Source: Thermoflexaceae bacterium
Lineage (GTDB): Bacteria; Chloroflexota; Dehalococcoidia; Tepidiformales; Tepidiformaceae
DNA length: 56,294 nt
Direction: 5' to 3'
NCBI GenBank assembly: GCA_015075555.1
Contig: JABTUD010000003.1
Coordinates: forward strand, 88,001 to 144,294
In this document: positions 37,495 through 46,294 of the stretch, piece after piece
Layout of the letters: the number at the start of each line of letters is the position of its first letter
Position numbering within the stretch: position 1 is the first letter of the stretch
Translations under genes and position numbers: made by a program
The notes under the pieces: generated by a model
Seen by the model: the letters and a program-made list of their open reading frames with translations, nothing else
Databases searched by the model: none
Told to the model about the DNA's origin: nothing

Positions 37495-38805
37495 TCATCG
37501 CCCCAACCCCCGCCGATCGCCGTCCAGACCGGCGCCAGCTGGCGCAGGCGCTCCATTCAGCCGATCCCACGGGAACGTCCCGCCGTGCAGCCGGGCAGCA
37601 AAGCGCGGGCGAATGCCGGTCCAACGGAGGCCGCCTTCGCTGAGGCTGAAGAGGTCGCTCCCCGCGACCGTGTCGCCTTCGAGGCCCGTCACTTCGTAGA
37701 CGTTGGTGACGACGCGCCGCGCGCCGGCCGGATCCAGGCGGAGGTGGACGACGAGGTCGATCGCTTCGGCGATCATCTCGGTCACCGCCTCGGCGGGCAG
37801 CGCCTCCTCGGCCATCATCGCGTACATGCGCAGCTTCGAGAGGGCCTGGCGCGGTCCGTTCGCGTGGATGGTGCACATCGAGCCTTCGTGCCCGCTGTTC
37901 ATCGCGGCGAGCATGTCGAGCGCTTCCGCCCCCCGGACCTCGCCGACGATGATCCGGGTCGGCCGCATGCGCAGCGCGTTCTTCACCAGGCTGCGGATGG
38001 GGAAGGCGCCGACACCTTCCACGTTTGGCAGCCGGGCCTGCAGTGCGACGCAGTCCGGGAGGGTCCCCTCGAGGTGGAGTTCGCCCGTCTCCTCGATCGT
38101 GACGACTCGCTCCTCCGTCCCGGCGATGGAAGCGCCGAGAGCATTGAGGCAGGTCGTCTTGCCGCTGCCAGTGCCGCCCGAGATGAGGACGTTGAGACCC
38201 GCCTGGACCGCCGCTTCGAGGAAGGCAGCCGCTTCCTCCGGAAGCGTGTCGAGCGCGACGAGGTCGGCGAGGGTGCGTGCCCGGAGCAGGAACTTCCTCA
38301 CGGTCACGTGCGTGTAGCGCGTAGTCAGCGGCGGGATGATCGCGTTCAGGCGGGAGCCGTCGGGCAGACGGGCGTCCACGAGCGGGCTGGTCTCGTCGAG
38401 CCGGCGTCCCAGCCGGCCGACCGCCCGGCGGACGACCCGGAGCAGGTCGGCGTCGTCCTCGAACACGACATCGGTCAGGCGCTTCTGGCCGCGCTCGATG
38501 ACGAATGTCCGGTGCGGGCCGTTGACGATGATCTCTTCAATCCCGGCGTCGTCGAGCAGCGGCTGGAGCGGGCCGAGACCGAGGATCTCGTCGACCAGCC
38601 GGTTTGCCAGGCCTTCCGGATCGGGCAGCGGGGAGTCTCCGACCGTGGCAGCGCGGTGGTTGGCGGCATCGACGAGCCTGCGCACCACCTGCCGCACCTC
38701 CTCGTGCTCGTCGGCAAGGGCGTCGAGCTCGACGACGCGCCGCAGCTCTTCCCGGACGTCGTTGCGGAGCGCCTGCTCAAGCCGGGACGCGGACGGGTCG
38801 ACCAT
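37495..38805 (-). CDS. tadA: TadA/CpaF-family secretion ATPase
   Basis: The ATG 38803-38805 follows the cpaE stop by one base, with GGAAGG upstream. The 436-residue protein has an N-terminal helical domain, 'GIEEIIVNGPHRTFVIERG' as in CpaF, Walker A 'ISGGTGSGKTTCLNALG' near 225, 'VVTIEETGELHL', the His-box region, and 'RIIVGEVRGAEALDMLAAMNSGHEGSM', typical of type II/IV secretion ATPases. It forms a hexamer that drives Flp pilus extension and retraction. The C-terminal tail is Ala/Gly/Arg-rich and leads directly into array C. Confidence 0.94.
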   Translation of the reverse strand: MVDPSASRLEQALRNDVREELRRVVELDALADEHEEVRQVVRRLVDAANHRAATVGDSPLPDPEGLANRLVDEILGLGPLQPLLDDAGIEEIIVNGPHRTFVIERGQKRLTDVVFEDDADLLRVVRRAVGRLGRRLDETSPLVDARLPDGSRLNAIIPPLTTRYTHVTVRKFLLRARTLADLVALDTLPEEAAAFLEAAVQAGLNVLISGGTGSGKTTCLNALGASIAGTEERVVTIEETGELHLEGTLPDCVALQARLPNVEGVGAFPIRSLVKNALRMRPTRIIVGEVRGAEALDMLAAMNSGHEGSMCTIHANGPRQALSKLRMYAMMAEEALPAEAVTEMIAEAIDLVVHLRLDPAGARRVVTNVYEVTGLEGDTVAGSDLFSLSEGGLRWTGIRPRFAARLHGGTFPWDRLNGAPAPAGAGLDGDRRGLGR

Positions 38806-38806
38806 G

Positions 38807-40045
38807 TCAGCGCCTTCCCTCGGCCGGCTGCCGGCGCCAGCGGCGCAGCACGGACACTTCTTCGGCGGTGGATTGCGCTTCGAGGTCACCGGCACCGGCC
38901 AGTCGCGAGGCCAGCTCGGCGATAGTGCGGGCGGCCTTCCCACCGGCTGCGGTGATCGGCGTTTGCTCCGCCCGTGCGCGACGCGCTGCCCGCGGGTCCT
39001 CGGGGATCGCGGCGACCACGCGGATCCCGAGGGCCCGCTCCACCTCGGGCGAGCTGTACTGTTCGCTTCCTTCGCGACGGTTGACGACGGCGGAGACGGC
39101 CTCTGGCGGGACACCCAACGAATCGGTGACGAACCGCAGGGAGGCGCGGGCATTCCAGAGTCCGATGAGGTCTGCCGTGGTCACCAGAAGGACGCGCTCC
39201 GCCGACCTGAGCAATGCAACGCTCGTCGCCGACGTGACCCCGCTGAGGGTCTCGCCGCCATCGATGAGGATGACGTCGAAACGCTCCTGCAGCGCGGAGA
39301 CTGTCCCGGCCATGCGCTCGGACGCCAAGCGTTCCCGTGCCTCAGGACGCTCGATCCCGGTGAGGATGGAGAAGCCGGGTCCATCCTGGAGCTCGTCCAG
39401 GACACGCTCCGGTCGATCGCTCGGTCCGGCGCTGAGTCCAGACAGACCACGGCGCGGATCGAGGTCGAGGTACGGACCAACGGCGCCGCCGCGGAGGTCG
39501 CCGTCGACCAGCAGGACGCTCCTGCCCTTGGTGCCAAGCGCCGCAGCGAGACCGATAGCAAGGGTGGTTGTCCCGGGCGCTCCCTTGCCGCTGACCAGGG
39601 CGATGACTTCTCCACTTCCCTCGTACGCGTGGGCCACAGCGTCGAGCGTCGAGGGCTTGTCTGCGGATGTCTGGCCAACGACCGCCCCGCGCCGGATGGC
39701 CTCATGCAGGGCGGCGATGATGACCGGTCCTTCGCTGGCTGCTGGAAGCACGTACGAGAGGCCATCGTAGGCATCCGCCTCCCCGGCCCCTGCGAGGAGG
39801 ACCATCGGCACGCCGGCCTCCCGCACGGCGATGAACGACTCGCCTGTCAGCCGGTGCAGGCCTGCCGAAGCGAGCACCGCATCGACATTCCCCACGGCCG
39901 CCTGTTGCACGAGCGAGGGGCCGTCCAGGCAGCGCCCGGCCATGGTGCACCCGCCCTCTCGCAGCGCGTTCAGCACTTGCCGCTCGCGCTCGGGGTTGCC
40001 GATGGCGAGGAGGACACGTGGCGGGCGGTCGTTGGCGTCGCTCAT
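38807..40045 (-). CDS. cpaE: CpaE/TadZ-like localisation ATPase
   Basis: The 412-residue protein has an N-terminal receiver-like domain ('RVLLAIGNPERERQVLNALREGG') and a MinD-type ATPase domain with the deviant Walker A SGKGAPGTTTLA near 145, 'VLLVDGDLRGGAVGPYLD', and 'DVILIDGGETL'. CpaE/TadZ proteins place the Tad apparatus at the cell pole or at foci. It lies between cpaB (20-bp gap) and tadA (one base), so the three are one unit: cpaB-cpaE-tadA upstream of array C. Confidence 0.92.
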   Translation of the reverse strand: MSDANDRPPRVLLAIGNPERERQVLNALREGGCTMAGRCLDGPSLVQQAAVGNVDAVLASAGLHRLTGESFIAVREAGVPMVLLAGAGEADAYDGLSYVLPAASEGPVIIAALHEAIRRGAVVGQTSADKPSTLDAVAHAYEGSGEVIALVSGKGAPGTTTLAIGLAAALGTKGRSVLLVDGDLRGGAVGPYLDLDPRRGLSGLSAGPSDRPERVLDELQDGPGFSILTGIERPEARERLASERMAGTVSALQERFDVILIDGGETLSGVTSATSVALLRSAERVLLVTTADLIGLWNARASLRFVTDSLGVPPEAVSAVVNRREGSEQYSSPEVERALGIRVVAAIPEDPRAARRARAEQTPITAAGGKAARTIAELASRLAGAGDLEAQSTAEEVSVLRRWRRQPAEGRR

Positions 40046-40065
40046 AGCGTTGCCTCTGGTTCGTG

Positions 40066-40758
40066 TTATGGCTGCAAACTGTTCTCCTGGGGCGCGAGGA
40101 GGACGACGGTGATGGTCGCGTTCGCGACGGCATGCGCGATGGCTTCCGCCTCGGAACGCGGGACGGCGAGGGTAATGTTGGCGACGGTGGCGCCATCGTT
40201 GGGGGCGTTGGATGTGCTGGATCGGATCACTCGCCGCTCAAGGCCGATGGCGAACACGGTCGCGCGGTTGAGCAGCGTGACGGTCCTGCTCTCTAACTTG
40301 CCTGGGTTGCTGGTGGCCAGTAGGGCGACCTCGTCCGTCGGCCGCAATCCGGGATAGATGGTGTCCGCTGCGACGGGAATGGTGACGGCAACCTCGTCGG
40401 CGCCGAGCACCGGTCCAGCCGCGAGGTCGGGGTGCACCACCATCTCACCGGCGTGGATCGTTGTGCTGGTTGTGCGGCCCACCGCTGCGTCCAAATCTGC
40501 TTCTGTGAGCGCCAACGACGCCAGGCTGCCGTCAAGACGCGCCTCACCGATAGTGAGGTCGTCGCGCTGGATGACGTGGCCGGGAGGGATGTCCCTGGCT
40601 GCGATGAGGATCGGCGTCGTATCCGTGGCGCTCCGCCAGAGGAGCAGCCCGCCAGCCAGCGATACCACAACCAGCAGGACGCCTGCCAACATCCTGCGCT
40701 CCAGGCGAACGGGAAGAGTTACATTGGCCCGGCGCCGTACGCCGGGCACAGCTGCCAC
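40066..40758 (-). CDS. cpaB: CpaB/RcpC-like pilus protein with SAF domain
   Basis: The 230-residue protein has an N-terminal membrane helix (about 22-42) followed by a SAF domain ('ILIAARDIPPGHVIQRDDLTIG') and a second strand-rich part. CpaB/RcpC proteins act outside the membrane in Tad pilus assembly and in many bacteria contact the secretin. No secretin gene is in this locus, as expected for a cell with no outer membrane or a divergent one. It is the first gene of the Tad cluster on the minus strand. Confidence 0.9.
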   Translation of the reverse strand: MAAVPGVRRRANVTLPVRLERRMLAGVLLVVVSLAGGLLLWRSATDTTPILIAARDIPPGHVIQRDDLTIGEARLDGSLASLALTEADLDAAVGRTTSTTIHAGEMVVHPDLAAGPVLGADEVAVTIPVAADTIYPGLRPTDEVALLATSNPGKLESRTVTLLNRATVFAIGLERRVIRSSTSNAPNDGATVANITLAVPRSEAEAIAHAVANATITVVLLAPQENSLQP

Positions 40759-41072
40759 GGATCGGACTCCGTCTGCACCTGAGCGACCCCTGTGCTGTGA
40801 CTCCAGGGAGCGCCCTGGTTCGAGCAGACTGCCACAAACTGCGGTCGTTCGCGAGGCCGATCTTTCCCCCGTTAATCAGATTGCAACGCGCTCCGGCTAG
40901 AATTTACCGCCGTTATACAATCGTGTCGCAACCGTTTTGCGTGGGTTAAGGTACGCCTCTTTGAAGCTCCGTTGCAGCGTTTTGGGTTGGCTTGGGCGCA
41001 GTGAGGTAGGCTAGGGCCCGACGGGGCCGCGCGCGCTTGTGTCCGCTCCACGGCGCGCCCTCCCGTCTCTCC
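40759..41072 (-). promoter_or_regulatory. promoter region of the Tad locus
   Basis: The 314-bp stretch between cpaB and the P1B-ATPase stop holds no gene. It contains an AT-richer patch (about 40870-40960), in which the minus strand reads TATAAC at 40912-40917, a plausible -10 box, with the cpaB leader some 150 bases long. No TTGGAACG unit is present, so the cpaB-cpaE-tadA part is not under the array system. The other half of the gap shows no structure I can name. Confidence 0.4.
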
Positions 41073-43052
41073 TCACGCACGGATAACGCGGAGGCCATTG
41101 GCGACTGCCAGAAGTTCGCTCCCTTCGTGGGCTGTCACGGCCAGTGCGACAGTGAGCAATCCGAGGCCGGCGCCGGGAATGAGCACGGCGAGCAGGCAGA
41201 GCGAAAAAGCAATGTTCTGCCGCGATATTCGTCGCGCGCCTCCTCCCAGCCGAAGGGCATACGCTGCTTGCTCGAGATCGTCGGCCATAAGCGCAACGTC
41301 GGCGGCTTCTATCGCCGCATCCGAACCCGCAGTTCCCATCGCGATACCAACAGTCGCCTCGGCCAGGGCCGGGGCATCGTTGACACCGTCACCCACCATC
41401 GCCACACCGCCATGCTGTTGCTTCAGCTGTCGCAGCGCGGCGACCTTGTCCTCTGGCTTCAGGCCGGCCCGCACATCGTCAATCCCGAGTTCGGCCGCGA
41501 TTGCGTTCGCCGTCCGGGCGTGGTCACCGGTGAGCATCACGACCCGCTCGATGCCCGCTCGATGGAAGGCCGCGATCGCCTTCCGGGCGTTGGGGCGCAC
41601 CTCGTCGCGCAAAGCGAGGAGCGCGAGCGCCTCGCTGCGCGTCCCAACGAGCACTACGGTCTTCCCCTGCTCCTGCAATTGCGCCGCCAGCGACGACGCC
41701 TCGCCCAGCCTAGCGCCGACTTGCTCGAAGAGCCCAACGCTGCCGACGTACAGTTCGCGGCCTTCGACGATGGCGCGCGCGCCCGCGCCTGTGAGCGCTT
41801 CGAATCCCGAGGAATCGGCCAGCACGAGCTCTCGGGTATTGGCGGCCTCCACAACGGCCCGAGCGAGTGGATGCTCCGAGAAGTGCTCGACCGAAGCCGC
41901 GAGTCGCAGCGCTTCCTGGTCAGTGACGTTGGCCAGCGAGATCAGGTCGGTTACCTTCGGCGTGCCATGCGTCAGGGTTCCCGTCTTGTCGAAGGCGATC
42001 ACCTTGATGCTGCCGAGATTCTCGAGGTGCATCCCTCCCTTGATGAGGACCCCGCGCCGGCCGGCCGTGCCGATACCAGCAGCCATGGCAACGGGCGTGC
42101 TCATCACAAGGGCGCAGGGAGCGCCCGCCACCAGGAGCGTGATGGCCCGCGTGCGCCATTCGGATCCATCCGCGCCCAGGAGTTGCGGGATGATTGCCAG
42201 GGCAACTCCAGCCAGGAGCAGCGAAGGGCTGTACACGCGGCCGAAGCGCTCGATGAACCGTTGCGCACGACCCTTCTGCTCCTGGGCCTCTTCCACAAGA
42301 TGGATGATCTGGGCGAGGGTGTTGTCGGCGAAGGCATGGGTCACCTCAATCTGGATGGCGCCCTGGGCATTCAACGTGCCTGCGAAGACCTTGTCGCCCT
42401 CGGCCTTATCGACCGGCACGCTCTCTCCCGTTACCGCAGCTTCGTTGATGCTGGATCGGCCGGCACGGATCACGCCGTCGGTGGCGATGCCCTCGCCGGG
42501 CCGGACCACGAACACGTCACCGGGTTGAAGGTCGCTCGCCGGGATGAGCTGTTCGACGCCATCGCGGAGCACCCGAGCTTCTTTTGGAGCGAGGTCGAGC
42601 AAGGAGCGAATCGCCGACCGCGTGCGCACGAAAGTGAACGACTCGATTGCCTCGGCGCCGCCGTAGAGGAACACCAGGAAAGCCGCTTCTTCCCATGCGC
42701 CCAGCGCGGCGGCGCCGGCCGTCGCGGACGCCATCAGGAACTCGATGCCGATCTCCCTGCAATGGATGAGCTCTTCGAGTCCTTCCCTGAACCACCAGTA
42801 GCCTGCGAACGGCATTGACAGCAGGTAGAGGCCAATCGCGACCTGCTGCTCCATGAGGCCGGCGCGATCGAGCCCGAAGGTCAGGGCCAGCAGGACACCC
42901 GATAGTGCCGCGCCAAGGATGGGCGGGAAGCGCCACCAGGGCCCGCTGAAGGTCTGCTCGCGCGCCGCCTCAGCTGCCGGCTCTGCCCGCCGCCCACCCT
43001 GGCCGGTTCTAACCTCTGTAGTGACGACCTGGCTGCGACTTCCGTCTGGCAT
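41073..43052 (-). CDS. P1B-type heavy-metal ATPase (P1B-4-like, APC motif)
   Basis: The 659-residue protein is a metal-transporting P-type ATPase: 'AAVTGESVPVDKAEGD' actuator loop, the phosphorylation site 'AFDKTGTLTHGT', 'HPLARAVVEAA', 'LTGDHARTANAIA' and 'MVGDGVNDAPALA'. The TM metal motif is APC (VAGAPCALVMSTP) rather than CPC, and the last helix carries HEGSELLAVANGLRV, both features of P1B-4-like pumps. There is no N-terminal CxxC metal-binding domain. It is divergent from the CmtR-like repressor gene; the shared operator lies at 43091-43110. Cadmium, lead, cobalt or zinc efflux is likely; the repressor's cysteines favour cadmium and lead. Confidence 0.9.
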   Translation of the reverse strand: MPDGSRSQVVTTEVRTGQGGRRAEPAAEAAREQTFSGPWWRFPPILGAALSGVLLALTFGLDRAGLMEQQVAIGLYLLSMPFAGYWWFREGLEELIHCREIGIEFLMASATAGAAALGAWEEAAFLVFLYGGAEAIESFTFVRTRSAIRSLLDLAPKEARVLRDGVEQLIPASDLQPGDVFVVRPGEGIATDGVIRAGRSSINEAAVTGESVPVDKAEGDKVFAGTLNAQGAIQIEVTHAFADNTLAQIIHLVEEAQEQKGRAQRFIERFGRVYSPSLLLAGVALAIIPQLLGADGSEWRTRAITLLVAGAPCALVMSTPVAMAAGIGTAGRRGVLIKGGMHLENLGSIKVIAFDKTGTLTHGTPKVTDLISLANVTDQEALRLAASVEHFSEHPLARAVVEAANTRELVLADSSGFEALTGAGARAIVEGRELYVGSVGLFEQVGARLGEASSLAAQLQEQGKTVVLVGTRSEALALLALRDEVRPNARKAIAAFHRAGIERVVMLTGDHARTANAIAAELGIDDVRAGLKPEDKVAALRQLKQQHGGVAMVGDGVNDAPALAEATVGIAMGTAGSDAAIEAADVALMADDLEQAAYALRLGGGARRISRQNIAFSLCLLAVLIPGAGLGLLTVALAVTAHEGSELLAVANGLRVIRA

Positions 43053-43090
43053 TCCACCCTCCGGCCTCGAATCCCGGCTCGAGGCTTGTC

Positions 43091-43110
43091 ATTTCAGCGC
43101 TGCCTGAAAT
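43091..43110. promoter_or_regulatory. inverted-repeat operator between P1B ATPase and CmtR-like repressor
   Basis: ATTTCAG and CTGAAAT form a perfect 7-bp inverted repeat with a 6-bp spacer (CGCTGC), in the 82-bp gap between the divergent genes. Such sites are the usual targets of ArsR/SmtB repressors. Its place lets one repressor dimer control both genes: it releases DNA when metal binds. An AT-rich AATAATA directly follows and may be part of the -10 region. Confidence 0.68.
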
Positions 43111-43134
43111 AATAGCCTATGGAGGGCCTGCGCG

Positions 43135-43551
43135 ATGGCCGGACCTGCGAACGAAGTGGAGATACGTGCGACGCTATTCCGCGGCCTTGCCGATCCAGCT
43201 CGGCTGAGCCTGCTCTTGGCGTTGAAGAACGGGCCATGCTCGGCTGGCGATCTTGCCCGCGACTGCGCCCTCAGCCCGTCGAATACCTCGAACCACCTCC
43301 AATGCCTTCTCGAGTGCGGGCTCGTCGCAGTGGAGGCCCGGGGCCGCCAGAATGTCTACGCGTTGGCGGACCCCTTGATCGCCGCGTTGCTCGATCTGGC
43401 TGACGGGATCGTGGGCGGTCCGGCCGGGAGCCTCATCGAGGCGTGTCGCACCTACGGCCCGCCGTCGCGGCGAAGACTGCGCGTGGCGATTGCGCCTCCG
43501 TTTGTAGCCGACGAACGAGCGTCTCGTCTCGTCACCGCCGGTGGCTCGTGA
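43135..43551 (+). CDS. CmtR-like ArsR/SmtB metal repressor
   Basis: The 138-residue protein is a winged-helix ArsR/SmtB repressor ('LFRGLADPARLSLLLAL', 'SNTSNHLQCLLECGLV'). Cysteines C57 and C61 fall in the recognition helix, with a third at C104, the arrangement known for CmtR of Mycobacterium, which binds Cd(II) and Pb(II) through C57, C61 and C102. I infer a Cd/Pb sensor controlling the divergent P1B ATPase. GGAGGG lies upstream of the ATG. The stop overlaps the GTG of the ABC ATPase gene by 4 bp, so the exporter genes are probably co-transcribed with it. Confidence 0.85.
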   Translation: MAGPANEVEIRATLFRGLADPARLSLLLALKNGPCSAGDLARDCALSPSNTSNHLQCLLECGLVAVEARGRQNVYALADPLIAALLDLADGIVGGPAGSLIEACRTYGPPSRRRLRVAIAPPFVADERASRLVTAGGS

Positions 43552-44522
43552 AGGGCGAACGGAGGACGGGGCCCAACCAAAGGCGTGCGCAGGAAAGCGA
43601 AGCGCCTGCGATCCGGACATTCGGCCTGACAAAGTCCTACGGCGAACGGCGGGGAGTGTTCGACCTCGACCTGGAAGTCCGATGCGGGGAGATCTTCGGT
43701 TTCCTCGGCCCCAACGGGGCAGGGAAGACGGTCACAATCCGGCTGCTCCTCGACCTCATCCGCCCGCAGAGCGGGCGTGCCGAGATCTTCGGCCTCGACA
43801 GCAGGCGAGATGCGGTCGCGATCCATCGCCTGGTCGGCTACCTGCCGGGGGAGTTGGCGCTGGAACCACGGCTCACCGGGCGCCAGATACTCACCTACCT
43901 CGGGAACCTCCGGGGAGGCGTCGAGTGGTTCATCGTCGAGCGCCTCGCTGATCGGTTGGAGTTAAACCTCGAACAGCGCTTCGGCGAGTACTCGCGTGGC
44001 AACAAGCAGAAGGTGGGCTTGGTGCAGGCATTCATGCATCGGCCGCGCCTGCTCGTGCTCGACGAACCGACAAGCGGCCTGGACCCGTTGCACCAGGAAA
44101 CGGTGATGGAGCTCGTGCGTGAGGCACGAGACGATGCTGGCAGCACCGTCTTCTTCTCGTCGCACATCCTCAGCGAGGTGCAGTCGCTCTGCGAGCGCGT
44201 CGGCTTCATCCGCGAGGGCCGGTTGGTTGAACTGGCCCCGGTCGACGACCTGCCGGGGATGAACACCTACACCGTAGAGGCCGAGCTTGGCGAGGCGCTG
44301 GAGCCGGACGCGATCTCCTCCATCAAAGGTGTATCGAACGTCACCGTCGCTGGGAGGTCAGTGACCTGCGTGGTGCGTGGCGACATGGCCCTGCTCATCC
44401 AGGCCCTCGCGGCCCACCAACCGCGCCGGCTCGTCAGCAGGGAGCCAAGCCTGAGCGAGGTGTTCTTGCACCTTTATGGGGCGACGGCCGACTCAGACAC
44501 AGGCGCAGGGAACTCCCAGTAG
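43548..44522 (+). CDS. ABC exporter ATP-binding protein
   Basis: I start at GTG 43548, which overlaps the repressor stop as GTGA, rather than at an earlier in-frame codon inside the repressor gene. The 324-residue product has Walker A GPNGAGKT, a signature 'YSRGNKQKVGLVQAF' (drug-exporter style, with YSRG in place of LSGG), Walker B 'LLVLDEPTSGLDP' and the H-loop 'FSSHILSEV', followed by a C-terminal regulatory part. It pairs with the next gene, an ABC-2 permease. The operon position behind a metal sensor hints at export of a metal-linked or stress compound, but the substrate is unknown. Confidence 0.92.
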   Translation: MKGERRTGPNQRRAQESEAPAIRTFGLTKSYGERRGVFDLDLEVRCGEIFGFLGPNGAGKTVTIRLLLDLIRPQSGRAEIFGLDSRRDAVAIHRLVGYLPGELALEPRLTGRQILTYLGNLRGGVEWFIVERLADRLELNLEQRFGEYSRGNKQKVGLVQAFMHRPRLLVLDEPTSGLDPLHQETVMELVREARDDAGSTVFFSSHILSEVQSLCERVGFIREGRLVELAPVDDLPGMNTYTVEAELGEALEPDAISSIKGVSNVTVAGRSVTCVVRGDMALLIQALAAHQPRRLVSREPSLSEVFLHLYGATADSDTGAGNSQ

Positions 44523-44541
44523 AACCTTCAGGAGACGCGGG

Positions 44542-46191
44542 ATGTTCCGTTCCATCACCCTTGCCACATTCCGCAGCCAGCGCCGGGCGGCCGTGGCGTG
44601 GGGAGCCGCGCTGGCCGCCTTCACCATCATCACCATGTGGTCGAACTGGCGGAGCGAGTACCCAACCGAAGAGGCTCGACAGCGGCTGGCCGAGCAAGTG
44701 GAGGGCGGCCTCTCATTCGTGCAGGTCCTGTTCGGCGAACCGGAGCGCGTCGATGAGTTCCGCGGCCATCTCGAATGGCGCGGCCTCGGACTCCACCCGT
44801 TCTTGCTGGGACTGTTCATGGCCATGGCCGCCACGGCGGTCAGCCGCGGGGCGGAGGAGAGGGGCGAGCTGGACCTCGTCCTGACTGCGCCGCGCAGCCG
44901 TGCCCGGCTCTTCATCGAGCAGGCCGCCGGCGTGGCACTCGCCCTGCTGGCCGCATGTGCGCTCATCTGGTTGGGAACTCTGGTGTCCGGGCCGGTCGCG
45001 GGCGAGCCGGTCCCTCCTCTGGGGGTGACGCTGCTTTCCGTGGTCAACCTTGCGCTCGTGGCGGCGCTGTTCGGCGCGATGGCGCTAATCGCGGCTCAGC
45101 TCCTCCGCTCCCGCCGCACCGCGGCCACAACGGTTGGCGCCATCCTGGTGGGCTCGTTCCTGTGGTCGAACATGGGGCTCGTGGCGACCTCGCTGGAGGG
45201 CTGGCGCTGGCTCTCGCCTTTCTACCTGTACAGCCGGAGCACCCCGCTGGCGGATGGCCAGGTGTCGGCCTGGGCACTCGCGCTGCTGGCCGCGATGACA
45301 CTTGCCAGCCTGGCGGGGGCCGGTCTGCTGTTCACCCGCCGGGATGCCGGCGCGCCGATATCGATGCCGTGGCCGGCGTTCGTAAAGCGCGCACCGAGGT
45401 GGTGGGGAGACGGCGGTGGCGGTACCTGGCTGCTCGGCGGCAGCTTCCAGTGGGGCGTCCGCTCGGCCCTGGGGCAGATCGCGGCTTGGGGGCTGGGGGC
45501 CGCCTTGTTTGCCACGCTCTTCACTGCCGTCACGCCGGCGATCCGCCGTGGATTCGAGGACCTCCCCACCGGGCGCGAAGCAGCCGAACGATTCGAGTTC
45601 GACCTCACATCAGATGCCGGCATCATCAGCGCACTGCTGTTCCTGGTCCTGCCGCTCGTTCTTTGCCTTTTCGCAGCCACACTTACGACCGTCGTGGCCG
45701 GCCAGGAACAGTCAGGCCGTCTGGAGCTCGAACTCGCCTACCCGGTGCGCCGGCGGTCCTATTACCTCCTTCGGACAACGGCAGCGTTCGTCGCGATTGC
45801 CGTCGCCGCGGCCCTCGCCGCCACCGCCTTCCTGGTCACCGCATTCTTGATGGACCTCCACCTCAATTGGGAACGGGCAATATTTGCCAGTTTGCTGTTG
45901 GCGCTGCCGCCGTGGATCGTCGTGGCCTTCGGCTACGCCATCGCGGGCTGGCGGCCACGCCTCGTCACCGGTGTCGTCGCTGGGGCGCTGGCGGCGTCGT
46001 TCTTCTTCGACCTGCTCGCACCAGCACTCGACCTGCCAGGACCGCTGCGGAAGCTCTCAATCTTCCAACTCTACGGGCAGCCGCTCGTTGACGGCGTTCG
46101 GTGGGTCGACGCGACCGTGATGCTGGCCCTGATCGTCGCTTTCCTGGGGGCCGGCGCGCTGGCATTCGGGCGGAGGGACATTCTCAAGTGA
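44542..46191 (+). CDS. ABC-2 type exporter permease, 12-helix fused form
   Basis: ATG 44542 with AGGAGA upstream gives 549 residues. Two similar halves each have about six transmembrane helices (first half about 20-270, second half about 320-545), resembling the 'exporter of polyketide antibiotics' family: each half opens with a helix after a soluble start, followed by 'ERGELDLVLTAPRSRARLFI' and, in the second half, 'QSGRLELELAYPVRRRSYYLL'. It is the membrane part of the exporter with the ATPase just upstream (19-bp gap). Confidence 0.88.
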   Translation: MFRSITLATFRSQRRAAVAWGAALAAFTIITMWSNWRSEYPTEEARQRLAEQVEGGLSFVQVLFGEPERVDEFRGHLEWRGLGLHPFLLGLFMAMAATAVSRGAEERGELDLVLTAPRSRARLFIEQAAGVALALLAACALIWLGTLVSGPVAGEPVPPLGVTLLSVVNLALVAALFGAMALIAAQLLRSRRTAATTVGAILVGSFLWSNMGLVATSLEGWRWLSPFYLYSRSTPLADGQVSAWALALLAAMTLASLAGAGLLFTRRDAGAPISMPWPAFVKRAPRWWGDGGGGTWLLGGSFQWGVRSALGQIAAWGLGAALFATLFTAVTPAIRRGFEDLPTGREAAERFEFDLTSDAGIISALLFLVLPLVLCLFAATLTTVVAGQEQSGRLELELAYPVRRRSYYLLRTTAAFVAIAVAAALAATAFLVTAFLMDLHLNWERAIFASLLLALPPWIVVAFGYAIAGWRPRLVTGVVAGALAASFFFDLLAPALDLPGPLRKLSIFQLYGQPLVDGVRWVDATVMLALIVAFLGAGALAFGRRDILK

Positions 46192-46294
46192 TTCGCTGGA
46201 GCGCGGATCGGCACGACGACGACGCTGGGAACAGCCTGCGGCGACCCCGCCCGATGACGACATATAGCCCTTTGAGGAGACTACGGATGGTTCA

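Noticed and set aside
37337-37556. N-terminal extension of TadB through array C.
   Set aside because: The extension encodes repetitive Asn-Trp-Asn-Arg-type sequence from the repeats; ATG 37337 has a good ribosome site and starts at the first membrane helix.
37174-38925. 583-codon plus-strand frame opposite tadA and tadB.
   Set aside because: Antisense to TadA and TadB motifs and runs through repeat array C.
41037-42818. 593-codon plus-strand frame opposite the P1B ATPase.
   Set aside because: Shadow of a strongly conserved P-type ATPase.
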